A stretch of 64,000 nucleotides of DNA from Cherax quadricarinatus (GCF_038502225.1 NC_091391.1:2232821-2296820); one strand, 5' to 3'. Shown: positions 34,301-46,679, counted from the stretch's first letter. Notes: generated by a model from the letters alone, not told the origin. Numbers and translations are program-made.

Positions 34301-37300
34301 AACCTTGTGAAGGTAGCTACTACAACACTGATGTAACCTTGTGAAGGTAGCTACTACAACACTGATGTAACCTTGTGAAGGTAGCTACTACAACACTGAT
34401 GTAACCTTGTGAAGGTAGCTACTACAACACTGATGTAACCTTGTGAAGGTAGCTACTACAACACTGATGTAACCTTGTGAAGGTAGCTACTACAACACTG
34501 ATGTAACCTTGTGAAGGTAGCTACTACAACACTGATGTAACCTTGTGAAGGTAGCTACTACAACACTGATGTAACCTTGTGAAGGTAGCTACTACAACAC
34601 TGATGTAACCTTGTGAAGGTAGCTACTACAACACTGATGTAACCTTGTGAAGGTAGCTTGTGAAGGTACTACAACACTGATGTAACCTTGTGAAGGTAGC
34701 TACTACAACACTGATGTAACCTTGTGAAGGTAGCTACTACAACACTGATGTAACCTTGTGAAGGTAGCTACTACAACACTGATGTAACCTTGTGAAGGTA
34801 GCTACTACAACACTGATGTAACCTTGTGAAGGTAGCTACTACAACACTGATGTAACCTTGTGAAGGTAGCTACTACAACACTGATGTAACCTTGTGAAGG
34901 TAGCAACTACAACACTGATGTAACCTTGTGAAGGTAGCTACTACAACACTGATGTAACCTTGTGAAGGTAACCTTGTGAAGGGAGCTACTACAACACTGA
35001 TGTAACCTTGTGAAGGTAGCTACTACAACACTGATGTAACCTTGTGAAGGTAGCTACTACAACACTGATGTAACCTTGTGAAGGTAGCTACTACAACACT
35101 GATGTAACCTTGTGAAGGTAGCTACTACAACACTGATGTAACCTTGTGAAGGTAGCCACTACAACACTGATGTAACCTTGTGAAGGTAGCTACTACAACA
35201 CTGATGTAACCTTGTGAAGGTAGCTACTACAACACTGATGTAACCTTGTGAAGGTAGCTACTACAACACTGGTGTAACCTTGTGAAGGTAGCTACTACAA
35301 CACTGATGTAACCTTGTGAAGGTAGCTACTACAACACTGATGTAACCTTGTGAAGGTAGCTACTACAACACTGATGTAACCTTGTGAAGGTAGCTACTAC
35401 AACACTGATGTAACCTTGTGAAGGTAGCTACTACAACACTGATGTAACCTTGTGAAGGTAGCTACTACAACACTGATGTAACCTTGTGAAGGTAGCTACT
35501 ACAACACTGATGTAACCTTGTGAAGGTAGCTACTACAACACTGATGTAACCTTGTGAAGGTAGCTACTACAACACTATGTAACCTTGTGAAGGTACTACA
35601 ACACTGATGTAACCTTGTGAAGGTAGCTACTACAACACTGATGTAACCTTGTGAAGGTAGCTACTACAACACTGATGTAACCTTGTGAAGGTAGCTACTA
35701 CAACACTGATGTAACCTTGTGAAGGTAGCTACTACAACACTGATGTAACCTTGTGAAGGTAGCTACTACAACACTGATGTAACCTTGTGAAGGTAGCTAC
35801 TACAACACTGATGTAACCTTGTGAAGGTAGCTACTACAACACTGATGTAACCTTGTGAAGGTAGCTACTACAACACTGATGTAACCTTGTGAAGGTAGCT
35901 ACTACAACACTGATGTAACCTTGTGAAGGTAGCTACTACAACACTGATGTAACCTTGTGAAGGTAGCTACTACAACACTGATGTAACCTTGTGAAGGTAG
36001 CTACTACAACACTGATGTAACCTTGTGAAGGTAGCTACTACAACACTGATGTAACCTTGTGAAGGTAGCTACTACAACACTGATGTAACCTTGTGAAGGT
36101 AGCTACTACAACACTAGCTACTGCAACACTGATGTAACCTTGTGAAGGTAGCCACTACAACACTGATGTAACCTTGTGAAGGTAGCTACTACAACACTGA
36201 TGTAACCTTGTGAAGGTAGCCACTACAACACTGATGTAACCTTGTGAAGGTAGCTACTACAACACTGATGTAACCTTGTGAAGGTAGCTACTACAACACT
36301 GATGTAACCTTGTGAAGGTAGCTACTACAACACTGATGTAACCTTGTGAAGGTAGCTACTACAACACTGATGTAACCTTGTGAAGGTAGCTACTACAACA
36401 CTGATGTAACCTTGTGAAGGTAGCTACTACAACACTGATGTAACCTTGTGAAGGTAGCTACTACAACACTGATGTAACCTTGTGAAGGTAGCTACTACAA
36501 CACTGATGTAACCTTGTGAAGGTAGCTACTACAACACTGATGTAACCTTGTGAAGGTAGCTACTACAACACTGATGTAACCTTGTGAAGGTAGCCACTAC
36601 AACACTGATGTAACCTTGTGAAGGTAGCTACTACAACACTGATGTAACCTTGTGAAGGTAGCTACTACAACACTGATGTAACCTTGTGAAGGTAGCTACT
36701 ACAACACTGATGTAACCTTGTGAAGGTAGCTACTACAACACTGATGTAACCTTGTGAAGGTAGCTACTACAACACTGATGTAACCTTGTGAAGGTAGCTA
36801 CTACAACACTGATGTAACCTTGTGAAGGTAGCTACTACAACACTGATGTAACCTTGTGAAGGTAGCTACTACAACACTGATGTAACCTTGTGAAGGTAGC
36901 TACTACAACACTGATGTAACCTTGTGAAGGTAGCTACTACAACACTGATGTAACCTTGTGAAGGTAGCTACTACAACACTGATGTAACCTTGTGAAGGTA
37001 GCTACTACAACACTGATGTAACCTTGTGAAGGTAGCTACTACAACACTGATGTAACCTTGTGAAGGTAGCTACTACAACACTGATGTAACCTTGTGAAGG
37101 TAGCTACTACAACACTGATGTAACCTTGTGTTGGTAGCTACTACAACACTGATGTAACCTTGTGAAGGTAGCTACTACAACACTGATGTAACCTTGTGAA
37201 GGTAGCTACTACAACACTGATGTAACCTTGTGAAGGTAGCTACTACAACACTGATGTAACCTTGTGAAGGTAGCCACTACAACACTGATGTAACCTTGTG

Positions 37301-40300
37301 AAGGTAGCTACTACAACACTGATGTAACCTTGTGAAGGTAGCTACTACAACACTGATGTAACCTTGTGAAGGTAGCTACTACAACACTGATGTAACCTTG
37401 TGAAGGTAGCTACTACAACACTGATGTAACCTTGTGAAGGTAGCTACTACAACACTGATGTAACCTTGTGAAGGTAGCTACTACAACACTGATGTAACCT
37501 TGTGAAGGTAGCTACTACAACACTGATGTAACCTTGTGAAGGTAGCTACTACAACACTGATGTAACCTTGTGAAGGTAGCTACTACAACACTGATGTAAC
37601 CTTGTGAAGGTAGCCACTACAACACTGATGTAACCTTGTGAAGGTAGCTACTACAACACTGATGTAACCTTGTGAAGGTAGCCACTACAACACTAGTGTA
37701 ACCTTGTGAAGGTAGCTACTACAACACTGATGTAACCTTGTGAAGGTAGCTACTACAACACTGATGTAACCTTGTGAAGGTAGCTACTACAACACTGATG
37801 TAACCTTGTGAAGGTAGCTACTACAACACTGATGTAACCTTGTGAAGGTAGCTACTACAACACTGATGTAACCTTGTGAAGGTAGCTACTACAACACTGA
37901 TGTAACCTTGTGAAGGTAGCTACTACAACACTGATGTAACCTTGTGAAGGTAGCTACTACAACACTGATGTAACCTTGTGAAGGTAGCTACTACAACACT
38001 GATGTAACCTTGTGAAGGTAGCTACTACAACACTGATGTAACCTTGTGAAGGTAGCTACTACAACACTGATGTAACCTTGTGAAGGTAGCTACTACAACA
38101 CTGATGTAACCTTGTGAAGGTAGCTACTACAACACTGATGTAACCTTGTGAAGGTAGCTACTACAACACTGATGTAACCTTGTGAAGGTAGCCACTACAA
38201 CACTGATGTAACCTTGTGAAGGTAGCTACTACAACACTGATGTAACCTTGTGAAGGTAGCTACTACAACACTGATGTAACCTTGTGAAGGTAGCTACTAC
38301 AACACTGATGTAACCTTGTGAAGGTAGCTACTACAACACTGATGTAACCTTGTGAAGGTAGCTACTACAACACTAGTGTAACCTTGTGAAGGTAGCTACT
38401 ACAACACTGATGTAACCTTGTGAAGGTAGCTACTACAACACTGATGTAACCTTGTGAAGGTAGCTACTACAACACTGATGTAACCTTGTGAAGGTAGCTA
38501 CTACAACACTGATGTAACCTTGTGAAGGTAGCTACTACAACACTGATGTAACCTTGTGAAGGTAGCTACTACAACACTAGTGTAACCTTGTGAAGGTAGC
38601 TACTACAACACTGATGTAACCTTGTGAAGGTAGCTACTACAACACTGATGTAACCTTGTGAAGGTAGCTACTACAACACTGATGTAACCTTGTGAAGGTA
38701 GCTACTACAACACTGATGTAACCTTGTGAAGGTAGCTACTACAACACTGATGTAACCTTGTGAAGGTAGCTACTACAACACTGATGTAACCTTGTGAAGG
38801 TAGCTACTACAACACTGATGTAACCTTGTGAAGGTAGCTACTACAACACTGATGTAACCTTGTGAAGGTAGCTACTACAACACTGATGTAACCTTGTGAA
38901 GGTAGCTACTACAACACTGATGTAACCTTGTGAAGGTAGCTACTACAACACTGATGTAACCTTGTGAAGGTAGCTACTACAACACTGATGTAACCTTGTG
39001 AAGGTAGCTACTACAACACTGATGTAACCTTGTGAAGGTAGCTACTACAACACTGATGTAACCTTGTGAAGGTAGCTACTACAACACTGATGTAACCTTG
39101 TGAAGGTAGCTACTACAACACTGATGTAACCTTGTGAAGGTAGCTACTACAACACTGATGTAACCTTGTGAAGGTAGCTACTACAACACTGATGTAACCT
39201 TGTGAAGGTAGCTACTACAACACTGATGTAACCTTGTGAAGGTAGCTACTACAACACTGATGTAACCTTGTGAAGGTAGCTACTACAACACTGATGTAAC
39301 CTTGTGAAGGTAGCTACTACAACACTGATGTAACCTTGTGAAGGTAGCTACTACAACACTGATGTAACCTTGTGAAGGTAGCTACTACAACACTGATGTA
39401 ACCTTGGGAAGGTAGCTACTACAACCTTGTGAAGGTAGCTACTACAACACTGATGTAACCTTGTGAAGGTAGCTACTACAACACTGATGTAACCTTGTGA
39501 AGGTAGCTACTACAACACTGATGTAACCTTGTGAAGGTAGCTACTACAACACTGATGTAACCTTGTGAAGGTAGCTACTACAACACTGATGTAACCTTGT
39601 GAAGGTAGCTACTACAACACTGATGTAACCTTGTGAAGGTAGCTACTACAACACTGATGTAACCTTGTGAAGGTAGCTACTACAACACTGATGTAACCTT
39701 GTGAAGGTAGCTACTACAACACTGATGTAACCTTGTGAAGGTAGCTACTACAACACTGATGTAACCTTGTGAAGGTAGCTACTACAACACTGATGTAACC
39801 TTGTGAAGGTAGCTACTACAACACTGATGTAACCTTGTGAAGGTAGCTACTACAACACTGATGTAACCTTGTGAAGGTAGCTACTACAACACTGATGTAA
39901 CCTTGTGAAGGTAGCTACTACAACACTGCTACTACAACTGATGTAACCTTGTGAAGGTAGCTACTACAACACTGATGTAACCTTGTGAAGGTAGCTACTA
40001 CAACACTGATGTAACCTTGTGAAGGTAGCTACTACAACACTGATGTAACCTTGTGAAGGTAGCTACTACAACACTGATGTAACCTTGTGAAGGTAGCTAC
40101 TACAACACTGATGTAACCTTGTGAAGGTAGCTACTACAACACTGATGTAACCTTGTGAAGGTAGCTACTACAACACTGATGTAACCTTGTGAAGGTAGCT
40201 ACTACAACACTGATGTAACCTTGTGAAGGTAGCTACTACAACACTGATGTAACCTTGTGAAGGTAGCTACTACAACACTGATGTAACCTTGTGAAGGTAG

Positions 40301-41494
40301 CTACTACAACACTGGTGTAACCTTGTGAAGGTAGCTACTACAACACTGATGTAACCTTGTGAAGGTAGCTACTACAACACTGATGTAAGCTACTACAACA
40401 CTGATGTAACCTTGTGAAGGTAGCTACTACAACACTGATGTAACCTTGTGAAGGTAGCTACTACAACACTGATGTAACCTTGTGAAGGTAGCTACTACAA
40501 CACTGATGTAACCTTGTGAAGGTAGCTACTACAACACTGATGTAACCTTGTGAAGGTAGCTACTACAACACTGATGTAACCTTGTGAAGGTAGCTACTAC
40601 AACACTGATGTAACCTTGTGAAGGTAGCTACTACAACACTGATGTAACCTTGTGAAGGTAGCTACTACAACACTGATGTAACCTTGTGAAGGTAGCTACT
40701 ACAACACTGATGTAACCTTGTGAAGGTAGCTACTACAACACTGATGTAACCTTGTGAAGGTAGCTACTACAACACTGATGTAACCTTGTGAAGGTAGCTA
40801 CTACAACACTGATGTAACCTTGTGAAGGTAGCTACTACAACACTGATGTAACCTTGTGAAGGTAGCTACTACAACACTGATGTAACCTTGTGAAGGTAGC
40901 TACTACAACACTGATGTAACCTTGTGAAGGTAGCCACTACAACACTGATGTAACCTTGTGAAGGTAGCTACTACAACACTGATGTAACCTTGTGAAGGTA
41001 GCTACTACAACACTGATGTAACCTTGTGAAGGTAGCTACTACAACACTGATGTAACCTTGTGAAGGTAGCCACTACAACACTGATGTAACCTTGTGAAGG
41101 TAGCTACTACAACACTGATGTAACCTTGTGAAGGTAGCCACTACAACACTGATGTAACCTTGTGAAGGTAGCTACTACAACACTGATGTAACCTTGTGAA
41201 GGTAGCCACTACAACACTGATGTAACCTTGTGAAGGTAGCTACTACAACACTGATGTAACCTTGTGAAGGTAGCCACTACAACACTGATGTAACCTTGTG
41301 AAGGTAGCTACTACAACACTGATGTAACCTTGTGAAGGTAGCTACTACAACACTGATGTAACCTTGTGAAGGTAGCTACTACAACACTGATGTAACCTTG
41401 TGAAGGTAGCTACTACAACACTGATGTAACCTTGTGAAGGTAGCTACTGCAACACTGATGTAACCTTGTGAAGGTAGCTACTGCAACACTGGTG
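25357..41494. repeat. 34-bp satellite array, about 16.1 kb, about 470 copies
   Basis: The unit (for example 27841-27874) contains TAGCTACTACAACACTGATG and TAACCTTGTGAAGG. It includes a small inverted repeat, ACCTT-GTG-AAGGT. The core is nearly invariant. Both ends are enriched for variants (GCCACTAC, CTGCAACACTGGTG), which matches homogenisation of the interior. Rare truncated units mark rearrangement points, for example near 26131, 26186, 26826, 28861, 29084, 30629, 33727, 34656, 34970, 35576, 36113, 39420, 39931 and 40388. A C to T change separates GCCACTAC and GCTACTAC units, and CTAGTG units are scattered. No open frame spans it, since the unit carries TAA, TAG and TGA. I see no TE source for the unit. 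A 16-kb array this uniform could be collapsed or expanded in assembly. Confidence 0.98.
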
Positions 41495-41526
41495 TGAGAC
41501 ATACGTACCTGCATACTTCATATGTA

Positions 41527-41527
<1 letters not shown>

Positions 41528-41570
<43 letters not shown>

Positions 41571-41571
41571 A

Positions 41572-41621
<50 letters not shown>

Positions 41622-41629
41622 TAGATAGC
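41528..41629. repeat. (TA)n microsatellite with TCTATC/GATAGA imperfections
   Basis: About 100 bp of TA dinucleotides. The two interruptions, TCTATCTA and TAGATAGATAG, are reverse complements, so the tract can fold back on itself. Confidence 0.97.
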
Positions 41630-41684
41630 TCGCCATGTTCATGTTAATTAAGTGTATGTTGGAATGCTAGGTGTCAGGAATGCA

Positions 41685-42090
41685 CACACAGGAGCCGTGA
41701 CTCGACCCCTGCAACCACAATTAGGTGAGTACACACACACACACAGGAGCTGTGACTCGACCCCTGCAACCACAATTAGGTGAGTACACACACACACACA
41801 CAGGAGCTGTGACTCGACCCCTGCAACCACAATTAGGTGGGTACACACACACACACACACAGGAGCTGTGACTCGACCCCTACAACCACAATTAGGTGGG
41901 TACACACACACAGGAGCTGTGAATCGACCCCTGCAACCACAATTATTTACACACACAGGAGCTGTGACTCGACCCCTACAACCACAATTAGGTACACACA
42001 CAGGAGCTGTGACTCGACCCCTACAACCACAATTAGGTACACACACACACAGGAGCTGTGACTCGACCCCTACAACCACAATTAGGTAGG
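41685..42090 (+). repeat. tandem array of the LINE-C 3' end, 8 units
   Basis: Each unit contains AGGAGCTGTGACTCGACCCC, TGCAACCACAATTAGG or TACAACCACAATTAGG, and a variable ACACAC spacer. This is the terminal 40-50 bp of LINE-C plus its AC-rich tail repeated eight times. The open frames on both strands are by-products. Confidence 0.93.
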
Positions 42091-42183
42091 TACACACACA
42101 CACACGTACACTCACACACACACCCACACACACACACACGTACACACACACCCACACACACTCACACACACGTACACACACAA
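42090..42183. repeat. (CA)n microsatellite with GTA and CCA interruptions
   Basis: A CA dinucleotide tract with ACGTACAC and CACCCACA interruptions links the LINE-C tail array to the next LINE-C fragment. Confidence 0.95.
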
Positions 42184-42480
42184 GACAGGATGTTCCAGGG
42201 AGGGGACACAGAAACAAGAGGCCACAATTGGAAGTTGAAGACACAAATGAGTCAGAGAGATAGTAGGAAGTATTTCTTCAGTCATAGAGTTGTAAGGCAG
42301 TGGAATAGCCTAGAAAATGACGTAGTGGAGGCAGGAACCATACACAGTTTTAAGACGAGGTTTGATAAAGCTCATGGAGCGGGGAGAGAGAGGGCCTAGT
42401 AGCAACCGGTGAAGAGGCGGGGCCAGGAGCTAGGACTCGACCCCTGCAACCACAAATAGGTGAGTACAAATAGGTGAGTA
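42184..42480 (+). pseudogene. LINE-C ORF2 C-terminal fragment with 3' end
   Basis: The plus strand reads DRMFQGGDTETRGHNWKLK, then RKYFFSHRVVRQWNSL and VVEAGTIHSF, ending in TAG at 42398-42400. It is followed by the LINE-C 3' end (GGACTCGACCCCTGCAACC) and a GTGAGTAC tail. The matching C terminus is at 47018-47250 on the minus strand. It is a heavily 5'-truncated copy. Confidence 0.85.
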
Positions 42481-42484
42481 CACA

Positions 42485-42670
42485 GTTTGGGAATAGTTTG
42501 GGAAGCGATGTAGTGGAGGCAGGATCCATACATAGGTTTAAGCAGAGGTATGATAAAGCTCACGGCTCAGGGAGAGTGACCTAGTAGCGATCAGTGAAGA
42601 GGCGGGGCCAGGAGCTTGGACTCGACCCCCGCAACCTCAACTAGGTGAGTACAACTAGGTGAGTACACAG
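42485..42670 (+). mobile_element. LINE-C 3'-end fragment
   Basis: The sequence reads SDVVEAGSIHRFKQRYDKAH-like residues, then stops and continues into GAGGCGGGGCCAGGAGC and the GTGAGTACA tail, with the tail duplicated (CAACTAGGTGAGTA twice). Confidence 0.8.
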
Positions 42671-42794
42671 TAGCTGTGTATTAAAAATTAGTGAATTACT
42701 CGGAATTACCTTATTTAATTTTAATTTTTACTGTAATCTGGAAAAAAATAAATCCGCCACTGGAAATTAGGTGTCTGCGAACCTACAGGCCACC

Positions 42795-43065
42795 TATTTT
42801 TTATTTTTGAGATTATCCCCCCATGGGGGGCAGGTCCCCCCAGACCAAGTCTGCTGGCTGATGACATTATCAATCAAGCTGTTGTTACTAGCAGTATGTA
42901 GGTCAACAGGTGTAAGTTGACTAACTCCCAGGTACCTACTTACTGCTAGGTGAACGGGGGAAGCAGGTGTCTTCACGAACCACGTCTTAATGTTTCCATC
43001 CGTACCGGAGATCGACCCCGGAACTCAGTGTGTGAGGTGAGTGCGCTGCCAACCCAGCTACATGT
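42795..43065 (-). mobile_element. tRNA-derived SINE, second family
   Basis: On the minus strand a tRNA-like head (TAGCTGGGTTGGCAGCGCAC, and the B-box-like GGGTCGATCTCC) is followed by the shared SINE core TTCACCTAGCAGTAAGTAGG and TACCTGGGAGTTAGTC. A different tail contains a GGGGGGACCTG/CCCCCC hairpin. Head and tail differ from the SINE at 48177, while the core is the same. Confidence 0.75.
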
Positions 43066-43104
43066 GACAGTTTGGTAATGTATCAGATATATATAATGGT
43101 ACTG

Positions 43105-43535
43105 GACACCATTATGTACAGAGGTACATAATGGGGCCCAGACCCTGGACCCATTATGTACCTCTGTAATGGGACCCAGACCCTGGACCCATTATGTACC
43201 TCTGTAATGGTGCCCAGTCCCTGGACCCATTATGTACCTCTGTAATGGGACCCAGACCCTGGACCCATTATGTACCTCTGTAATGGGACCCAGACCCTGG
43301 ACCCATTATGTACCTCTGTAATGGGACCCAGACCCTGGACCCATTATGTACCTCTGTAATGGTGCCCAGTCCCTGGACCCATTATGTACCTCTGTAATGG
43401 GACCGAGACCCTGGACCCATTATGTACCTCTGTAATGGTGCCCAGTCCCTGGACCCATTATGTACCTCTGTAATGGGACCGAGACCCTGGACCAATTATG
43501 TACCTCTGTAATGGGGCTCAGTTCCTGGACCCATT
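43105..43535 (-). repeat. 38-bp minisatellite related to the 41-bp family, about 11 copies, inverted start
   Basis: Units contain CCCTGGACCCATTATGTACC and TCTGTAATGGGACCCAGA. At the left edge a reversed piece creates a perfect inverted repeat, CATTATGTAC-AGAG-GTACATAATG (43109-43132). Confidence 0.92.
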
Positions 43536-43561
43536 ATGTACCTTTGTACCAAGGTTATCCT

Positions 43562-43745
43562 CGTTTACGCCCCACCTTTGTTATAATCATGGGGAGCGTT
43601 AAACCCGTAGGTTATACAGCGCATGTGGAGGGCGGTGATGGAAGGTATTCAGGGTTAATTCAGGAAACTGGAAGATAGATTCAATTCGCTGGAACAAGAG
43701 CCCCTAACCAGCGTCAGGGAACCTCCCTTGAGGGGACACAACTCC
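43562..43745 (+). mobile_element. short dispersed SINE-like repeat (family S3)
   Basis: It shares GCGTTAAACCCGTAGG, GGAAGGTATTCAGGGTTAAT and AACCAGCGTCAGGGAACCTC with 63411-63577 (minus) and 10009-10118. This is the longest of the three copies. Confidence 0.65.
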
Positions 43746-43860
43746 AGCATCTGCAGAGGAATTCACTTAATAACTGCCTTCACAATGTTGAGAATCCAAC
43801 ACCAGATACTGTGTTCTGTGGTTATTCCAACCTCCTGTGTAAACTGGAAGACTAAGCACC

Positions 43861-44535
43861 AAAACTGATGAGGAACCAGAAGCCTGAGGTGGAGGCTTAC
43901 CTATATCTGGAAGACTAAGGAGCACCAACACTGTACCATTATCACAACAACAAACTGATGAGGAACCAGAAGCCTGAGTGGAGGCTTACTTATATCTGGA
44001 AGACTAAGAAGCACCAACACTGTACCATTATCACAACAACAAACTGATGAGGAACCAGAAGCCTGAGTGGAGGCTTACTTATATCTGGAAGACTAAGAAG
44101 CACCAACACTGTACCATTATCACAACAACAAACTGACGAGGAACCAGAAGCCTGAGTGGAGGCTTACCTATATCTGGAAGACTAAGAAGCACCAACACTG
44201 TACCATTATCACAACAACAAACTGATGAGGAACCAGAAGCCTGAGTGGAGGCTTACTTATATCTGGAAGACTAAGAAGCACCAACACTGTACCATTATCA
44301 CAACAACAAACTGACGAGGAACCAGAAGCCTGAGTGGAGGCTTACCTATATCTGGAAGACTAAGGAGCACCAACACTGTACCATTATCACAACAACAAAC
44401 TGATGAGGAACCAGAAGCCTGAGGTGGAGGCTTACCTATATCTGGAAGACTAAGGAGCACCAACACTGTACCATTATCACAACAACAAACTGACGAGGAA
44501 CCAGAAGCCTGAGTGGAGGCTTACCTATGGCTGGA
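43861..44535. repeat. 89-bp tandem repeat, about 7.5 copies
   Basis: Each unit contains ATCTGGAAGACTAAG, CACCAACACTGTACCATTAT, CACAACAACAAACTGA and GAACCAGAAGCCTGAG. A/G variants (GATGAGG or GACGAGG, AAGGAGC or AAGAAGC) are mixed along the array. Confidence 0.95.
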
Positions 44536-44854
44536 ATACTAATGAGCCGTATCTCCTCAGGTGTAGAGACACGTACCCCAGCAACACATCTCTGGTGGTA
44601 CATTGCACAAAAGATCTGCAACTGCGTCGTAAGTAACACAAGCCTTATCATCCCCGCCCACTAGGGTACCATGACATCATTATTCTCCATATCTCGACAC
44701 TATGGCGAAGAAATAAACCAGTGTTTTATTTTTGTTATATATTGGTTCTCTCTCTCCGCGACAGGATGACTCAAAAATATGAGAAAAACACATATACCAT
44801 CTTTCGTTTAATTGTCTTATCGGAAGCCTGCTGATATCACAGTTCAAATGACCT

Positions 44855-45235
44855 CCAGGACGGTAACATCCTCGCGCATCCTTCAGAGTACAGGTACTGT
44901 ACTTCCCACCTCCAGTACTGTAACATCCTCACTCATCCTTCAGAGTACAGGTACTGTACTTCCCACCTCCAGTACTGTAACATCCTCACTCATCCTTCAG
45001 AGTACAGGTACTGTACTTCCCACCTCCAGGACTGTAACATCCTGACTCATCCTTCAGAGTACAGGTACTGTACTTCCCACCTCCAGAACTGTAACATCCT
45101 CACTCATCCTTCAGAGTACAGGTACTGTACTTCCCACCTCCAGTACTGTAACATCCTCACTCATCCTTCAGAGTACAGGTACTGTACTTCCCACCTCCAG
45201 TACTGTAACATCCTTGCCCATCCTTCACAGTACAC
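44855..45235. repeat. 57-bp tandem repeat, about 6.5 copies
   Basis: Units contain GTAACATCCTCACTCATCCT, TCAGAGTACAGGTACTGTAC and TTCCCACCTCCAGTACT. The embedded palindrome-like ACAGGTACTGT is repeated in every unit. Confidence 0.95.
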
Positions 45236-45412
45236 TGTACACCACCAATATCGTACAATGTTACACAATAACCCCGGAAATTTATATATAAAACCGAGAA
45301 TTATTAAATGTGTCAGCGAAGAAATAAATCCTTATATTCTCAGTATAAGTTGTCAATATATCGACCTGTATTTTAAGTTACAGTTGCCACCACTTTCACC
45401 ACTTACTGTTCT
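45236..45412. other. no recognisable feature
   Basis: AT-rich sequence with no repeat or open frame that I can support. Confidence 0.35.
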
Positions 45413-45464
45413 GTAATTATGCATACCTGGAGACCTGGAGAGGTCTCCAGGTATGCATAATTAC
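45413..45464. repeat. perfect 24-bp inverted repeat with 4-base loop
   Basis: The arms 45413-45436 and 45441-45464 are exact reverse complements, with loop GGAG. The arm core is TACCTGGAGACCT, similar to the CCAGGTA-type 3' end of LINE-A, so it may be a folded LINE-A tail. Confidence 0.95.
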
Positions 45465-45559
45465 ATGTACAGTGTTCCTTTGTAACGTGGGCTACAATGT
45501 TACAATGTTCACTCATTGTTCTCATTGGATATTTAATGATTGTTTGGTTAGCACACACA

Positions 45560-45712
45560 CAGTGATGTAGTGGAGGCAGGATCCGTACATAGCTTTAAGA
45601 AGAGGTATGATAAAGCTCATGGAGGAGGGAGAGTGACCTAATAGGGGCCAGTGAAGAGGCGGGGCCAGGAGCTGTGACTCCACCCCTGCAACCACAACTA
45701 GGTGAGTACACA
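45560..45712 (+). mobile_element. LINE-C 3'-end fragment
   Basis: The sequence reads DVVEAGSVHSFKKRYDKAHG, then a stop, then GAAGAGGCGGGGCCAGGAGC, CCCCTGCAACCACAACTAGG and the GTGAGTAC tail. A short second tail copy follows at 45718-45765. Confidence 0.8.
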
Positions 45713-45909
45713 CACGGGACCAGGACCTGTGAATCGACCCCTGCAACAACAAACAGGTGAGTACATACACTTAAAACAACCCAGAAGATGTCCTCTCTCC
45801 GATATATAATTATTTTTTTAAAAAATTGCGCCTATACAGCCTAAACCCAGATGTTTAGGCTAATTCTTGTGTATGAAACATGCTACAACATTACTTGTAT
45901 TAGCAGTTA

Positions 45910-46625
45910 AAAAGGACCATAACATTGTATCAATCGCATCTGCTAGAAAAATGACAGGATGGATAATGAGAACCTTCAAAACTAGGGAGGCCAAGCCCAT
46001 GATGACACTCTTCAGGTCACTTGTTCTATCTAGGCTGGAATATTGCTGCATACTAACAGCACCTTTCAAGGCAGGTGAAATTGCCGACCTAGAAAATGTA
46101 CAGAGAACTTTCACGGCGCGCATAACGGAGATAAAACACCTCAATTATTGGGAGCGCTTGAGGTTTCTAAACCTGTATTCCCTGGAACGCAGGAGGGAGA
46201 GATACATGATTATATACACCTGGAAAATCCTAGAAGGATTAGTACCGAACTTGCACACGAAAATCACTCACTACGAAAGCAAAAGACTTGGCAGACGATG
46301 CACCATCCCCCCAATGAAATGCAGGGGTGTCACTAGCACGTTAAGAGACCATACAATAAGTGTCAGGGGCCCGAGACTGTTCAACTGCCTCCCAGCACAC
46401 ATAAGGGGGATTACCAACAGACCCCTGGCAGTCTTCAAGCTGGCACTGGACAAGCACCTAAAGTCAGTTCCGGATCAGCCGGGCTGTGGCTCGTACGTTG
46501 GTTTGCGTGCAGCCAGCAGCAACAGCCTGGTTGATCAGGCTCTGATCCACCAGGAGGCCTGGTCACAGACCGGGCCGCGGGGGCGTTGACCCCCGGAACT
46601 CTCTCCAGGTAAACTCCAGGTAAAC
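45910..46625 (+). mobile_element. LINE-A copy A4, 5'-truncated
   Basis: It begins at the KDHNIVSIASARKMTGW position of ORF2 and is open to TGA at 46587-46589, ending SQTGPRGR as in the other copies. The 3' end is CCGGAACTCTCTCCAGGTAA followed by a second ACTCCAGGTAAA. The intact codons imply recent insertion, but only the ORF2 C-terminal quarter is present. Confidence 0.92.
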
Positions 46626-46679
46626 ACACTGTCTTACGCAGTGTATACAAAGGCAGTGTTTACTGCCAGATAATACTTG

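Noticed and set aside
25357..41494. CRISPR-like array
   Set aside because: Units are contiguous with no unique spacers, the genome is eukaryotic, and there are no cas genes.
25357..41494. Centromeric satellite
   Set aside because: Size and uniformity would fit, but the sequence alone gives no evidence of centromere function.
45867..45911. N-terminal extension of the LINE-A copy A4 frame
   Set aside because: The first 15 codons are flanking sequence; LINE identity starts at KDHNIV.
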